Positions 6,133-15,279 of a stretch of DNA of 17,923 nucleotides are shown in pieces. The stretch covers positions 1 to 17,923 of the forward strand of contig JACKIL010000023.1 in the NCBI GenBank assembly GCA_020638525.1. Reading direction: 5' to 3'. Each line of letters starts with the position of its first letter. Position 1 is the stretch's first letter. The notes beneath the pieces are model-generated. The model saw nothing but the letters and a program-made list of their open reading frames with translations. It did not search any database and was not told the DNA's origin. This DNA is from Caulobacterales bacterium. Its GTDB lineage: Bacteria; Pseudomonadota; Alphaproteobacteria; Caulobacterales; Parvularculaceae. The position numbers were made by a program, and so were the translations under genes.

Positions 6133-7587
6133 ATGCTTGAGCGCAGCATTTCCGCACTTCGGCTGATATGCTTCGCCGCGTGCACCTTTCTTGGAAGCGC
6201 AGCCGTCTCTGCGGAAGCAAAGCCCAATATCGTCTACGTTCTCGTCGACAATTGGGGATGGGGGGATATTTCAATTCAGGGAGGCGTCACGCCGACGCCG
6301 CATGTGGATGCGCTCGCACGGCAGGGGCTCCGCATGACCAACTTTAATGTCGAAAGTCAGTGTACGCCGACGCGGGCGGCGATCATGACTGCGCGTCTGC
6401 CGATCAGATCGGGGACTTCGCGCGTACCGCTCGGCGAGCCTTACGGGCTGACGCCATGGGAATATACGCTCGCCGAACTGCTCTCCGATGCGGGGTATAA
6501 GACCGGGCTGTACGGCAAATGGCATCTCGGCGATGTCGAGGGGCGTCTGCCGACGGATCAAGGGTTCGATGAGTGGTACGGCATCAAGAACACGTCGGAT
6601 GAGGCTGCGCACACCTCAACCCCGGAATTCGACATCGATGCGGTCACGGAAGATAATCTGCCTTATATCTGGAAAGGAAAGCGTGGCGAAGCGCCGAAGA
6701 AAGTCGAGCCATACGATCTCAAGGCGCGCGACAGAATCGATCGCCGCGTCACCGAGCTGTCCGAGAAGTTCATTCGCGATTACGCGAAAGAGGATGCGCC
6801 TTTCTTTCTGTTTACGGCTTTCACACAAATTCACACGCCGATGGGTGTTCATCCCGATTTCAAGAATTTTACGCATACGGGCGTTTACAGCGACATCCTT
6901 GCGGAACTCGACTTTAATATCGGACGCATCATTGACGCGTTGGACAAGGCTGGCGTCGCTAACGACACGATTCTGATCGTGACGGGTGACAACGGAACTT
7001 ACCCGCAAGGATTTCGCGGCGGCTCGAATGGTCCATGGCGCGGCGGCTTTACAGGATATGAAGGAGGCCTGCGCACGGTCGGCATGATCCGTTGGCCGGG
7101 CAAGACGCCAGCGGGCGCAGTCTCTGACGAGATATTCGCCTCGCTCGACTGGATGCCGACGCTCGCAGCGATGATCGGAGAGAGCGGTCGTGTTCCGAAG
7201 GACCGGCCGCTGGACGGCGTCGATCAGTCAGACTTCCTGCTCGGAAAATCGAAGAAGTCGAACCGTGAATATGTGCTGATGTATATCGGCGATCAACTAT
7301 TTTCCGTGAAATGGCGAACGCTGAAAGTACATTACAAGACAGTCGAAGATCTGCTGTCGCCAATTCAGTCTTACTTGTTCCCGCCCATGTATGATGTCTC
7401 CAACGATCCCGGCGAGCTGAACAATATTTTTATGGACAGCAACACTTGGGTCTTCCGCATCATCAACAAGATCCTGGCGGAGAAAAAGGCCAGCATGGCC
7501 GAGTATCCGAATGTTCAACCGGGCGAAGACTTCAAGGGATATGGCTGCGAGGTCGGGGGCAAGGGCGACTGTTCTGCTCGACAGTGA
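6133..7587 (+). CDS. Exported Cys-type sulfatase (arylsulfatase family)
   Basis: This enzyme hydrolyses sulfate esters using a formylglycine made from its active-site cysteine. ATG 6133 has AAGGA eight bases upstream and begins a signal peptide (MLERSISALRLICFAACTFL, cleavage near VSA), giving 484 residues and periplasmic or secreted location. NIVYVLVDNWGWGD carries the first calcium-site acids, with Asn where the second Asp of the common DD pair sits. SQCTPTRAAIMTAR contains the C-x-P-x-R signature with Cys77 and Arg81. GKWHLGD and QIHTPM carry conserved Lys and His residues, and VTGDNGT is the second metal site. The C-terminus has two cysteines (GCEVGGKGDC) that could form a disulfide. It is activated presumably by the FGE encoded at 477-1433. 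The substrate (aryl, steroid or sugar sulfate) cannot be read from the sequence. Confidence 0.92.
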   Translation: MLERSISALRLICFAACTFLGSAAVSAEAKPNIVYVLVDNWGWGDISIQGGVTPTPHVDALARQGLRMTNFNVESQCTPTRAAIMTARLPIRSGTSRVPLGEPYGLTPWEYTLAELLSDAGYKTGLYGKWHLGDVEGRLPTDQGFDEWYGIKNTSDEAAHTSTPEFDIDAVTEDNLPYIWKGKRGEAPKKVEPYDLKARDRIDRRVTELSEKFIRDYAKEDAPFFLFTAFTQIHTPMGVHPDFKNFTHTGVYSDILAELDFNIGRIIDALDKAGVANDTILIVTGDNGTYPQGFRGGSNGPWRGGFTGYEGGLRTVGMIRWPGKTPAGAVSDEIFASLDWMPTLAAMIGESGRVPKDRPLDGVDQSDFLLGKSKKSNREYVLMYIGDQLFSVKWRTLKVHYKTVEDLLSPIQSYLFPPMYDVSNDPGELNNIFMDSNTWVFRIINKILAEKKASMAEYPNVQPGEDFKGYGCEVGGKGDCSARQ

Positions 7588-7698
7588 TAGGGATACGCAA
7601 CAGGGATGTATAATGTCGCCCGGATCATCTTTACAGAGATGACCGACCGCGTGCCTCAAGGGTAGGTATTGCCCGGGACGCGGCGCTACTTCCCCTTT
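7588..7698. other. Convergent gap between sulfatase and flavodoxin
   Basis: These 111 bases contain a weak dyad, TCATCT (7625-7630) and AGATGA (7637-7642), with a six-base loop. It is short and AT-rich, so it is at best a weak bidirectional terminator. No gene is seen. Confidence 0.4.
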
Positions 7699-8151
7699 TT
7701 ACAGACACTTCGCCCAACCAGCGGCCCATTCGCCGGCGATATCTTCGGCGAGCGTTCCAGCGGAGGCGTCGTGGCGTTTGAGATCGACGAACCGGGTTGC
7801 GCCGTTCGCAGAAATCGCCTGGTCCCATTTGTCGCCGGCGGCGCAGAACGTGTCCGCATAGGTGCGATCGCCGAGCGCGAAGACTGCGTAGCGTTTCCCC
7901 GTGAGGTCCGCTCCAGCCGATAGGGACTCGAAGAAGGCCTGGCCATTATCGGGAATGTCGCCATGGCCATAGGTTGATGAGATGATGATGAAAGTCTCGT
8001 ACGGAGCGAGCGCGGCGGAATCGAGCCCGTCCATGAGCCTTCTTTCGCATTCTAGGCCAGCGCCGGCGAGGGCCCCTTCGACCTCTTCCGCGCACATCTC
8101 GGCAAGACCCGTCATGGTCGCGACGAAAATGCCAATCTTGCCGTCCGCCAT
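7699..8151 (-). CDS. Single-domain flavodoxin (MioC/CysJ-like)
   Basis: This is a 150-residue FMN-binding electron carrier. The phosphate loop region is IGIFVATMTGLAEMCAEE near the N-terminus. FMN-ring contacts are expected in ISSTYGHGDIPDNGQAFFESL (about 58-78) and in VFALGDRTYADTFCAAGDKWDQ, both typical of MioC and the flavodoxin domain of sulfite/P450 reductases. The size equals one flavodoxin domain; no NADPH/FAD reductase domain is attached. ATG 8151 is preceded by GGGGA a few bases upstream. It faces away from boxR across a 75-bp shared region that carries a candidate BoxR site, so co-regulation with the box genes is likely. A role feeding electrons to BoxB is inferred and not shown; general flavodoxin function is the alternative. 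Confidence 0.85.
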   Translation of the reverse strand: MADGKIGIFVATMTGLAEMCAEEVEGALAGAGLECERRLMDGLDSAALAPYETFIIISSTYGHGDIPDNGQAFFESLSAGADLTGKRYAVFALGDRTYADTFCAAGDKWDQAISANGATRFVDLKRHDASAGTLAEDIAGEWAAGWAKCL

Positions 8152-8193
8152 TGCTTCCCCGTTTGGAATTATATTACCTTTTTGATGTCGTAT

Positions 8194-8208
8194 ATGAAAT
8201 ATACTGCA
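8194..8208 (+). promoter_or_regulatory. Candidate BoxR operator 1 (flavodoxin-boxR divergent region)
   Basis: ATGAAATATACTGCA here is almost identical to ATGAAATATAATGCT at 9090-9104, upstream of boxC. It reads TGAA-N6-TGCA, one base from the TGCA-N6-TGCA pattern that, as I recall, BzdR/BoxR regulators bind. It contains a -10-like TATACT (8200-8205). Its place between divergent genes fits autoregulation of boxR and control of the flavodoxin gene. Confidence 0.55.
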
Positions 8209-8226
8209 TTATCGCAAGGGGTTTCC

Positions 8227-9093
8227 ATGGGCGACGGCGAGGCGCCGGCCGACAACCAGAGCTCGGAAATAGGCAGGCGAATCCGCGCCGCCCGCGCCCG
8301 TGCGGGCGTTACGCGAAAACAGCTGGCCGCCGCCTCTGGCGCTTCTGAACGCTACCTCGCGCACCTTGAGGCTGGAACGGGCAATCCTTCGGTTGAGATG
8401 GTCTGGTCGATCGCAAGCGCCCTCGACATTGCACCTGCGGAACTGCTTCCGCACGGGGGCGAACGATCGGTGGTTGAAGGCGAGGCGGCGAAGCTTATCC
8501 GCCGCCTGCCAGAAGGGCTGCGTACGGAGCTTCTCGAATGGCTGCGCCGCAAGCAGGAATTCGGGCCCGGCAAAGAACAGCGCCTAGCGCTGATCGGTTT
8601 GCGCGGCGCAGGGAAATCCTCCCTTGGCATTGCCTTGGCGGAACGCCTGAAAACGCCATTTTTCGAGATGTCGAAAGAAGTTGAACGGCTCTATGGCGGC
8701 GACATCGCAACGCTCATCGAGCTCAACGGGCAGCCAGCGCTGCGCCGATATGAAGAGCAGGCGTTGAATGCTATCTGCAAGAGTCATCGCAGCGCCGTAA
8801 TCGCAGCCTCGGGTGCGATCGTCGCCGACGCAGCGCTCTTCGACCAATTGCTCCGATCGGCGCATACGATCTGGCTACAGGCCTCGCCGGAAGATCATAT
8901 GGGCCGCGTGATAGAGCAGGGCGATCTTCGCCCCATGGGCAATAGCCGCAATGCGATGGACGATCTGCGCGCCATTCTCGCCTCGCGCGCGGCTGACTAC
9001 AGCCGCGCCGACGCAACGCTCGACACATCAGCCCAGGTGTTCGGCCAGACGCTTGACCGACTGGAGGAAATCGCCCGAACCCTCCTGACATGA
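8227..9093 (+). CDS. boxR: BoxR/BzdR-type regulator: XRE helix-turn-helix plus shikimate-kinase-like domain
   Basis: This is a transcriptional repressor of benzoyl-CoA catabolic genes, 288 residues from ATG 8227, which has AAGGGG six bases upstream. Earlier in-frame starts at 8182, 8185 and 8194 lie in the putative operator and are less likely. Residues about 15-74 form an XRE/Cro helix-turn-helix (IGRRIRAARARAGVTRKQLA, then ERYLAHLEAGTGNPSVEMVW and ALDIAPAELL). A linker with EWLRRKQEFGPGKEQ follows. From about residue 119 there is a shikimate-kinase-like domain with P-loop GLRGAGKS (124-131), then FFEMSKEVERLYGGDI, and ASGAIVAD at about 194-201. This fusion is diagnostic of BzdR/BoxR, where the kinase-like domain senses benzoyl-CoA instead of phosphorylating shikimate. 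It lies directly upstream of boxC, and its stop codon overlaps the second candidate operator. Confidence 0.93.
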   Translation: MGDGEAPADNQSSEIGRRIRAARARAGVTRKQLAAASGASERYLAHLEAGTGNPSVEMVWSIASALDIAPAELLPHGGERSVVEGEAAKLIRRLPEGLRTELLEWLRRKQEFGPGKEQRLALIGLRGAGKSSLGIALAERLKTPFFEMSKEVERLYGGDIATLIELNGQPALRRYEEQALNAICKSHRSAVIAASGAIVADAALFDQLLRSAHTIWLQASPEDHMGRVIEQGDLRPMGNSRNAMDDLRAILASRAADYSRADATLDTSAQVFGQTLDRLEEIARTLLT

Positions 9094-9104
9094 AATATAA
9101 TGCT
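9090..9104 (+). promoter_or_regulatory. Candidate BoxR operator 2 / boxC promoter
   Basis: ATGAAATATAATGCT matches operator 1 at 13 of 15 positions. It overlaps the boxR stop codon (9091-9093) and includes an exact TATAAT (9096-9101). No good -35 is seen at 17 bp spacing. Two TGCA copies follow at 9119-9122 and 9137-9140, before the boxC start. Binding here would block transcription of boxC, boxB and the ligase gene. Confidence 0.55.
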
Positions 9105-9160
9105 TGAATTTTCCAGATTGCATGCTCTATTTTGCCTGCATCAGCAGGGGGAGCGCAGAC

Positions 9161-10846
<1,686 letters not shown>

Positions 10847-10857
10847 GGAGGACGGCT

Positions 10858-12255
10858 ATGGCAATCGACTATCAAGCCCGCATTCCCAACAATGTCGATC
10901 TCTCAACCGACCGTGGCCTACAACGCGCGCTTGAGCATTGGCAGCCGGCCTTCCTCGACTGGTGGAAGGAGTTGGGGCCGACGACGTTTCAGGAGCATGA
11001 TGTCTATCTTCGAACCGCAACGTCGGTTGACGCCAAGGGGTGGGCGACATTTGGCTATGTTAAGATGCCTGACTATCGTTGGGGCATATTTCTTGCCGAC
11101 AAGCAGGAAGACCGGACAATTGGCTTTGGCGATCACCGCGGCAAACCCGTCTGGCAACAAGTGCCCGGAGAATTTCGTTCGGCGCTCCGCAGACTGATCG
11201 TCACGCAGGGAGATACGGAGCCGGCGTCGGTCGAACAACAGCGCATGCTCGCCCTCACGGCGCCGTCCCTTTATGACATGCGCAATCTCTTTCAGGTGAA
11301 TGTCGAGGAAGGCCGTCATCTCTGGGCTATGGTCTATCTTCTGCACGCTTATTTCGGTCGCGACGGTAGGGAAGAGGCGGAAGAGCTGCTCTATCGCCAT
11401 TCCGGCGATGTCGACAACCCGCGGATTCTCGGCACATTCAACGAACCGATCGACGATTGGCTGAGCTTCTACATGTTCACCTATTTCACTGATCGCGATG
11501 GCAAGTATCAGCTGAAATCGCTCGCGGAAAGCGGCTTCGATCCTCTGGCGCGCACCTGCCAGTTCATGCTGACGGAAGAAGCGCACCATATGTTCGTCGG
11601 CGAGACCGGCATCGGCCGCATCATCAAGCGCACACTCGATGAAATGCAGAAGCTTGGGACGGACGATCCTGTAACCCTGCGGAAAGCGGGCGTTATCGAC
11701 CTCCCGCTCATCCAGCGTTACATCAACTTCTGGTACTCATCGGCGCTTGATCTTTTCGGGGCGGAAGTATCCTCGAATGCGGCGACCTATTTCGCCAATG
11801 GCCTCAAGGGCCGGCCGGACGAGATGACGTTCGAAGATCACGATTGTTCGGGCGCCTTTGAGAATGTTGAAACGCCGGATGGCGTTCAGGAAGTGGCGAC
11901 ACGAAACGCCATGAACTTCCTTACGCGCAACGCCTATGTGCGCGACTGTGCAGTCGGGCTGACGCGCTGGTACCGGACGATCAAGAAAGCGGGATTCGAT
12001 TTTGAATTAAGGCTTCCATCGGAACGGTTTCATCGCAATGTCGGCGTGTGGGCCGGCGCAGTCGTCGACCCTGAAGGCAAGCCATGCTCGCCCGACGTTG
12101 TCGAAGCTGCGCTTCCGAGCGACGCGGATCGAGCCTATGTGAAGTCGCTCATGGTCGCCGTTACGGAACCCGGCAAGTGCGCCAACTGGACGACGCTGCC
12201 GGAGCGCGGCGTCAACAATCAGCCTATTGATTTTGAATATGTCCGAGCAGGCTAG
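10858..12255 (+). CDS. boxB: Benzoyl-CoA 2,3-epoxidase subunit B, BoxB
   Basis: This is the diiron oxygenase that forms the 2,3-epoxide of benzoyl-CoA, with O2 and electrons normally supplied by the reductase BoxA. It has 465 residues, near the family length of about 470. Diiron ligand motifs seen are VEEGRHLW (Glu151/His154) and LTEEAHHMFVGE (Glu240/His243 region), in a ferritin-like helical core. GPTTFQEHDVYLRTA near the N-terminus and YINFWYSSALDLFGAEVSSNAA in the middle are typical of BoxB. ATG 10858 is preceded by GAGGAGG, which overlaps the boxC stop codon, so the two are tightly coupled. BoxA is absent from the window, and the flavodoxin at 7699-8151 is the only electron carrier here. 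Confidence 0.95.
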   Translation: MAIDYQARIPNNVDLSTDRGLQRALEHWQPAFLDWWKELGPTTFQEHDVYLRTATSVDAKGWATFGYVKMPDYRWGIFLADKQEDRTIGFGDHRGKPVWQQVPGEFRSALRRLIVTQGDTEPASVEQQRMLALTAPSLYDMRNLFQVNVEEGRHLWAMVYLLHAYFGRDGREEAEELLYRHSGDVDNPRILGTFNEPIDDWLSFYMFTYFTDRDGKYQLKSLAESGFDPLARTCQFMLTEEAHHMFVGETGIGRIIKRTLDEMQKLGTDDPVTLRKAGVIDLPLIQRYINFWYSSALDLFGAEVSSNAATYFANGLKGRPDEMTFEDHDCSGAFENVETPDGVQEVATRNAMNFLTRNAYVRDCAVGLTRWYRTIKKAGFDFELRLPSERFHRNVGVWAGAVVDPEGKPCSPDVVEAALPSDADRAYVKSLMVAVTEPGKCANWTTLPERGVNNQPIDFEYVRAG

Positions 12256-12270
12256 GAGCCATTAATTCTC

Positions 12271-12299
12271 GCGCATCCCGGCGAAAAGATCGGGAGCGC
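12271..12299 (+). promoter_or_regulatory. Hairpin between boxB and the benzoate-CoA ligase gene
   Basis: GCGC (12271-12274) and TCCCG (12276-12280) pair with CGGGA (12291-12295) and GCGC (12296-12299). This makes a nine-pair stem with one bulged A and a ten-base loop. No T run follows; instead the ligase Shine-Dalgarno comes next. It may be an mRNA-stability or processing element that sets ligase expression apart from boxCB. Confidence 0.45.
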
Positions 12300-12316
12300 A
12301 AAAGGGAGGAGAGCTG

Positions 12317-13879
12317 ATGGAATTGAATTCGGCACGCCGCATCGCCGATTTTCCTGAGCGATTCAATGCAGCTGAGAATCTGCTTGGAGCCAATCTCGCG
12401 GCCGGCCGAGGCGACAAGGCGGCGATCATCGATAACAAGGGCGCGCTTTCCTATGGAGAGCTCGCGGAACGTGTCGATCGCATGGCCGGCGCGTGGGAGA
12501 GCCTCGGCGTCAAGCCGGGCGACCGCGTGCTTTTGTGCCTTCTCGATACGAGAGATTTTCCGACAGTTTTCCTGGGAGCGATCAAGGCCGGCGTCGTGCC
12601 GGTGCCGTTGAACACCTTGATGACCGCCGACGATTATCGCTGGATACTTAAAAATAGCGACGCCCGCGCGGTCTTCGTGACCGGCGATCTCGCCGAGAAG
12701 TGGGGAGAGATTGCTGAGGATGAGGAGAGCGTTCTTTTCATCTCCAGCGAAGGCGGGCCTTGGCCTGATCTTGAAGATGTTCTTCGTGCGGCGCGCGCGA
12801 GCTCTGATGTCGCGCCAACGCGCCGTGACGATACGGCGTTCTGGCTCTATACGTCTGGCTCCACCGGCCGTCCGAAGGGCGCAATGCATCGTCATGCTTC
12901 GATGCGTCTTGCGGCGAATCTCTACGGGCGCGGGGCTGTTGGCATGCATGAAGACGATGTCGTCTTCTCCGTCGCCAAGCAGTTCTTTGCCTATGGCCTC
13001 GGGAATTCGCTGATATTTCCCTGCGCCGTCGGTGCTACCGCGATCCTCCATCGCGAAAGGGTGACGCCTGACGTAGTCGACAGGATATTGTCCGAACACC
13101 CTGTAAGCTTTTTCGCTGGCGTGCCCACTTTTTATGCCGGCTGGCTCCGTCGCCCGAATTGTCCGGACAAGACTGTCGCGGCGTCCCTGCGCCTTGCGAT
13201 TTCCGCTGGCGAAGCGCTGCCGGCCCATCTTGGCGAGGCGTTTCGCGCACGCTTCGGCGTCGACATTCATGATGGCCTCGGTTCGACCGAGATGCTGCAC
13301 ATCTTTCTGACGCAGAGGCCCGGCGCCGTCCGTTACGGTTGCACAGGCAAGCCTGTCGATGGGTATGCTGTTCGTCTTGTCGACGATGACGGTCTGGAAG
13401 TTGGAGAAGGCGAGATCGGCAACCTCCATGTCAGCGGACCGACATCGGCTTCTGCCTATTGGCGCAACCCCGAGAAATCCGCCGCCGCTTTTCAGGGCGA
13501 GTGGACGATCACCGGCGACAAATACATTCGGGATGCAGACGGCTGGTATACCTATGCCGGGCGCGGCGACGACATGTTGAAAGTAGGCGGCATCTATGTC
13601 TCGCCTATCGAAGTCGAAGAGGCGCTCGCCTGCCATGAGGATGTCGTCGAAGCAGCGGTCGTCGGCGCTGAAGATGAGGCGGGGCTCGTTAAGCCGCATG
13701 CGTTCGTAGTGTTACGCGAGGGCGTTGCCGAGGACGAACCGAAAGCGGACGAATTGAGGGCGCACGTGAAGTCGAAGCTCGCCCCATATAAATATCCGCG
13801 CTGGATCAGCTTTGTGGGCGAACTGCCAAAGACTGCGACGGGCAAGATCCAGCGCTTCCGGCTCCGCGATCAGGCATGA
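12317..13879 (+). CDS. bclA: Benzoate-CoA ligase
   Basis: This ANL-superfamily ligase activates benzoate (or a close analogue) to its CoA thioester with ATP, giving the entry substrate of the box pathway. It has 520 residues, normal for benzoate-CoA ligases. Motifs seen are the AMP-binding P-loop LYTSGSTGRPKGAMHRH (residues 177-193), KQFFAYGLGNSLIFP and SAGEALP. HDGLGSTEMLHIF, a signature shared with BadA/BclA-type enzymes, is also present, followed by YTYAGRGDDMLKVGGIYVSP (hinge and A8 region) and the catalytic lysine in LPKTATGKIQRF (Lys510). ATG 12317 is preceded by GGGAGGAGA. It is the last gene of the boxR-boxC-boxB-ligase run, 61 bases after boxB. Context favours benzoate; hydroxy- or amino-benzoates cannot be excluded. 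Confidence 0.93.
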   Translation: MELNSARRIADFPERFNAAENLLGANLAAGRGDKAAIIDNKGALSYGELAERVDRMAGAWESLGVKPGDRVLLCLLDTRDFPTVFLGAIKAGVVPVPLNTLMTADDYRWILKNSDARAVFVTGDLAEKWGEIAEDEESVLFISSEGGPWPDLEDVLRAARASSDVAPTRRDDTAFWLYTSGSTGRPKGAMHRHASMRLAANLYGRGAVGMHEDDVVFSVAKQFFAYGLGNSLIFPCAVGATAILHRERVTPDVVDRILSEHPVSFFAGVPTFYAGWLRRPNCPDKTVAASLRLAISAGEALPAHLGEAFRARFGVDIHDGLGSTEMLHIFLTQRPGAVRYGCTGKPVDGYAVRLVDDDGLEVGEGEIGNLHVSGPTSASAYWRNPEKSAAAFQGEWTITGDKYIRDADGWYTYAGRGDDMLKVGGIYVSPIEVEEALACHEDVVEAAVVGAEDEAGLVKPHAFVVLREGVAEDEPKADELRAHVKSKLAPYKYPRWISFVGELPKTATGKIQRFRLRDQA

Positions 13880-13914
13880 ACGGGCGAAAGCCATAGCGAA
13901 TGCAAAGACTACTC

Positions 13915-15240
13915 TCACCGTCGCGACAGCTTGCGGAAAGCGAAAAGGAGCAGTGCTGCGGCGGCGCACATCGATATAGTGTAGGTCACAAGCGAACTCA
14001 GCAGGGCATGATCGCCTTTGAAGACATGGTCGCTCAGTAGACCAATTGTCACCGGGCCGACGCCCAGGCCAATTGCGTTCACCGTAAACACATAGAGAGC
14101 CGACATGCGTCCCCGCATCGACGGCGGAGCCAGCACCTGGATCGCCGCCGGGCCGACCCCGACCGCCATGCTCGATGCGAATTGAACTGCGGCGATGATT
14201 GCGAACAGTTGCGCGCCGTTGCGCGCGAAGAGAAGGCAGGCGAGAAGCGGCAGCGATGCGAACGCCGCAAGACTTAAAGCTGTACCAAACTCGTTCTTGC
14301 CTGAAGCGCGAGATAGAAAGTCAGCGAGCATGCCGCCAAGGAGAACGCCTGCGGGCGCAACCGTCAGCATCATCAGGCCGACGCGCAAGCCGACAACCGA
14401 TACTGACCAACCGAAATCGCGGGCGAGCATGGCCGGCGCCCAGCTCACCATCGCATAGCTGACGGCGACAAGGCAGGCGTTGCCGATAAAGAGCGTCGAG
14501 TAGAGGGCGCCATTCGCCGCGATATGTTGGAGGATCGTTTCGCGCGGCGCCTCCGCCTCGGCGGGCGCCTTTGCAGGGCGCGCCGGCTCGCGGATCAGCA
14601 ATATCAGTGCGAGGAGCACAATGCCCGGTGCGCCAAGCAGAACGAACGTTTTCTGCCAGGCAGAGTGACCGTCAAGGAACGGAATTGCATTCGCGCCGGC
14701 GCCGCTCAGCCAGGCGAAAAGCGCGCCGCCAAGCAGGAACGCCATCCCGGCGCCGGCGAGCGAGCCCATCTGGAACACGCTGATGGCTGTCGCGAGGAGC
14801 CGCCGCGGCGCGATCGCCGTGATGATGGAATAGCCGGCCGGCGCAAGAGCTGCTTCGCCGACCCCGACTCCAATCCGCATCAGGAGCAGCATGGAAAAGT
14901 CATTCGCGAAGCCGCAGGCCATCGTCGCGAGGCTCCAGATGGCGAGCCCCCAGAAAATGGTCCATTTGCGCGACCAGACATCGACGAGCTGGCCGAGCGG
15001 CAAGCCGACCGCCGCATAGAAAATGCCGAAGGCGACGCCGTGCAGAAGCCCGAGCCGCGTATCGCTGAGGCCGAGATCAGCCTTGATCGGTTCGAAGAGC
15101 AGGGAGAGCGCGAAGCGGTCGACTAGCGAGAACGCCATCGCGACGGAGAGAAGAAGCACGACGAGGGCGACATAGACATCGCTATGTACGCCCTCGGATT
15201 TGGATTGCCCGTTTCGGCGAGCGCCGTTTTCTTCTGACAC
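13915..15240 (-). CDS. MFS transporter, Spinster-like family
   Basis: This inner-membrane secondary transporter has about 441 residues. Hydrophobic segments cover nearly the whole length after a charged N-terminal tail, fitting 12 helices. The conserved MFS loop 2-3 motif appears as GLPLGQLVDVWSRKWTIFWG, and RIGVGVGEAALAPAGYSIIT is typical of Spinster-like carriers often found beside TonB receptors in sphingomonads. I choose GTG 15240 because AAGGGTGA lies five bases upstream; the in-frame GTG 15249 has no room for a ribosome binding site. It lies 39 bases after the second TonB receptor on the same strand, probably in one operon. It converges with the ligase gene, with a gap of 35 bases. A substrate role in aromatic acid uptake is inferred from location only. 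Confidence 0.87.
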   Translation of the reverse strand: MSEENGARRNGQSKSEGVHSDVYVALVVLLLSVAMAFSLVDRFALSLLFEPIKADLGLSDTRLGLLHGVAFGIFYAAVGLPLGQLVDVWSRKWTIFWGLAIWSLATMACGFANDFSMLLLMRIGVGVGEAALAPAGYSIITAIAPRRLLATAISVFQMGSLAGAGMAFLLGGALFAWLSGAGANAIPFLDGHSAWQKTFVLLGAPGIVLLALILLIREPARPAKAPAEAEAPRETILQHIAANGALYSTLFIGNACLVAVSYAMVSWAPAMLARDFGWSVSVVGLRVGLMMLTVAPAGVLLGGMLADFLSRASGKNEFGTALSLAAFASLPLLACLLFARNGAQLFAIIAAVQFASSMAVGVGPAAIQVLAPPSMRGRMSALYVFTVNAIGLGVGPVTIGLLSDHVFKGDHALLSSLVTYTISMCAAAALLLFAFRKLSRR

Positions 15241-15279
15241 GGCGCTCACCCTTTTATAACTGCGCGAAAGCCCGGGCTA

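Noticed and set aside
7625..7642. TCATCT/AGATGA dyad between sulfatase and flavodoxin genes as a terminator
   Set aside because: The six-base AT-rich stem is weak and has no T run on either strand, so it is not supported as a terminator.
9085..9090. CTGACA upstream of TATAAT as a -35 element for boxC
   Set aside because: The spacing to the TATAAT is only five bases, far from the roughly 17 needed.
12224..13699. A 491-residue open frame on the minus strand opposite the benzoate-CoA ligase gene
   Set aside because: It is fully antisense to a confidently identified gene and has no recognisable motifs; long antisense frames are expected from GC-biased codon positions.
14524..15126. A 200-residue plus-strand frame opposite the MFS gene
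   Set aside because: It is antisense to a clear membrane transporter, and its very charged composition is what reverse translation of hydrophobic helices gives.
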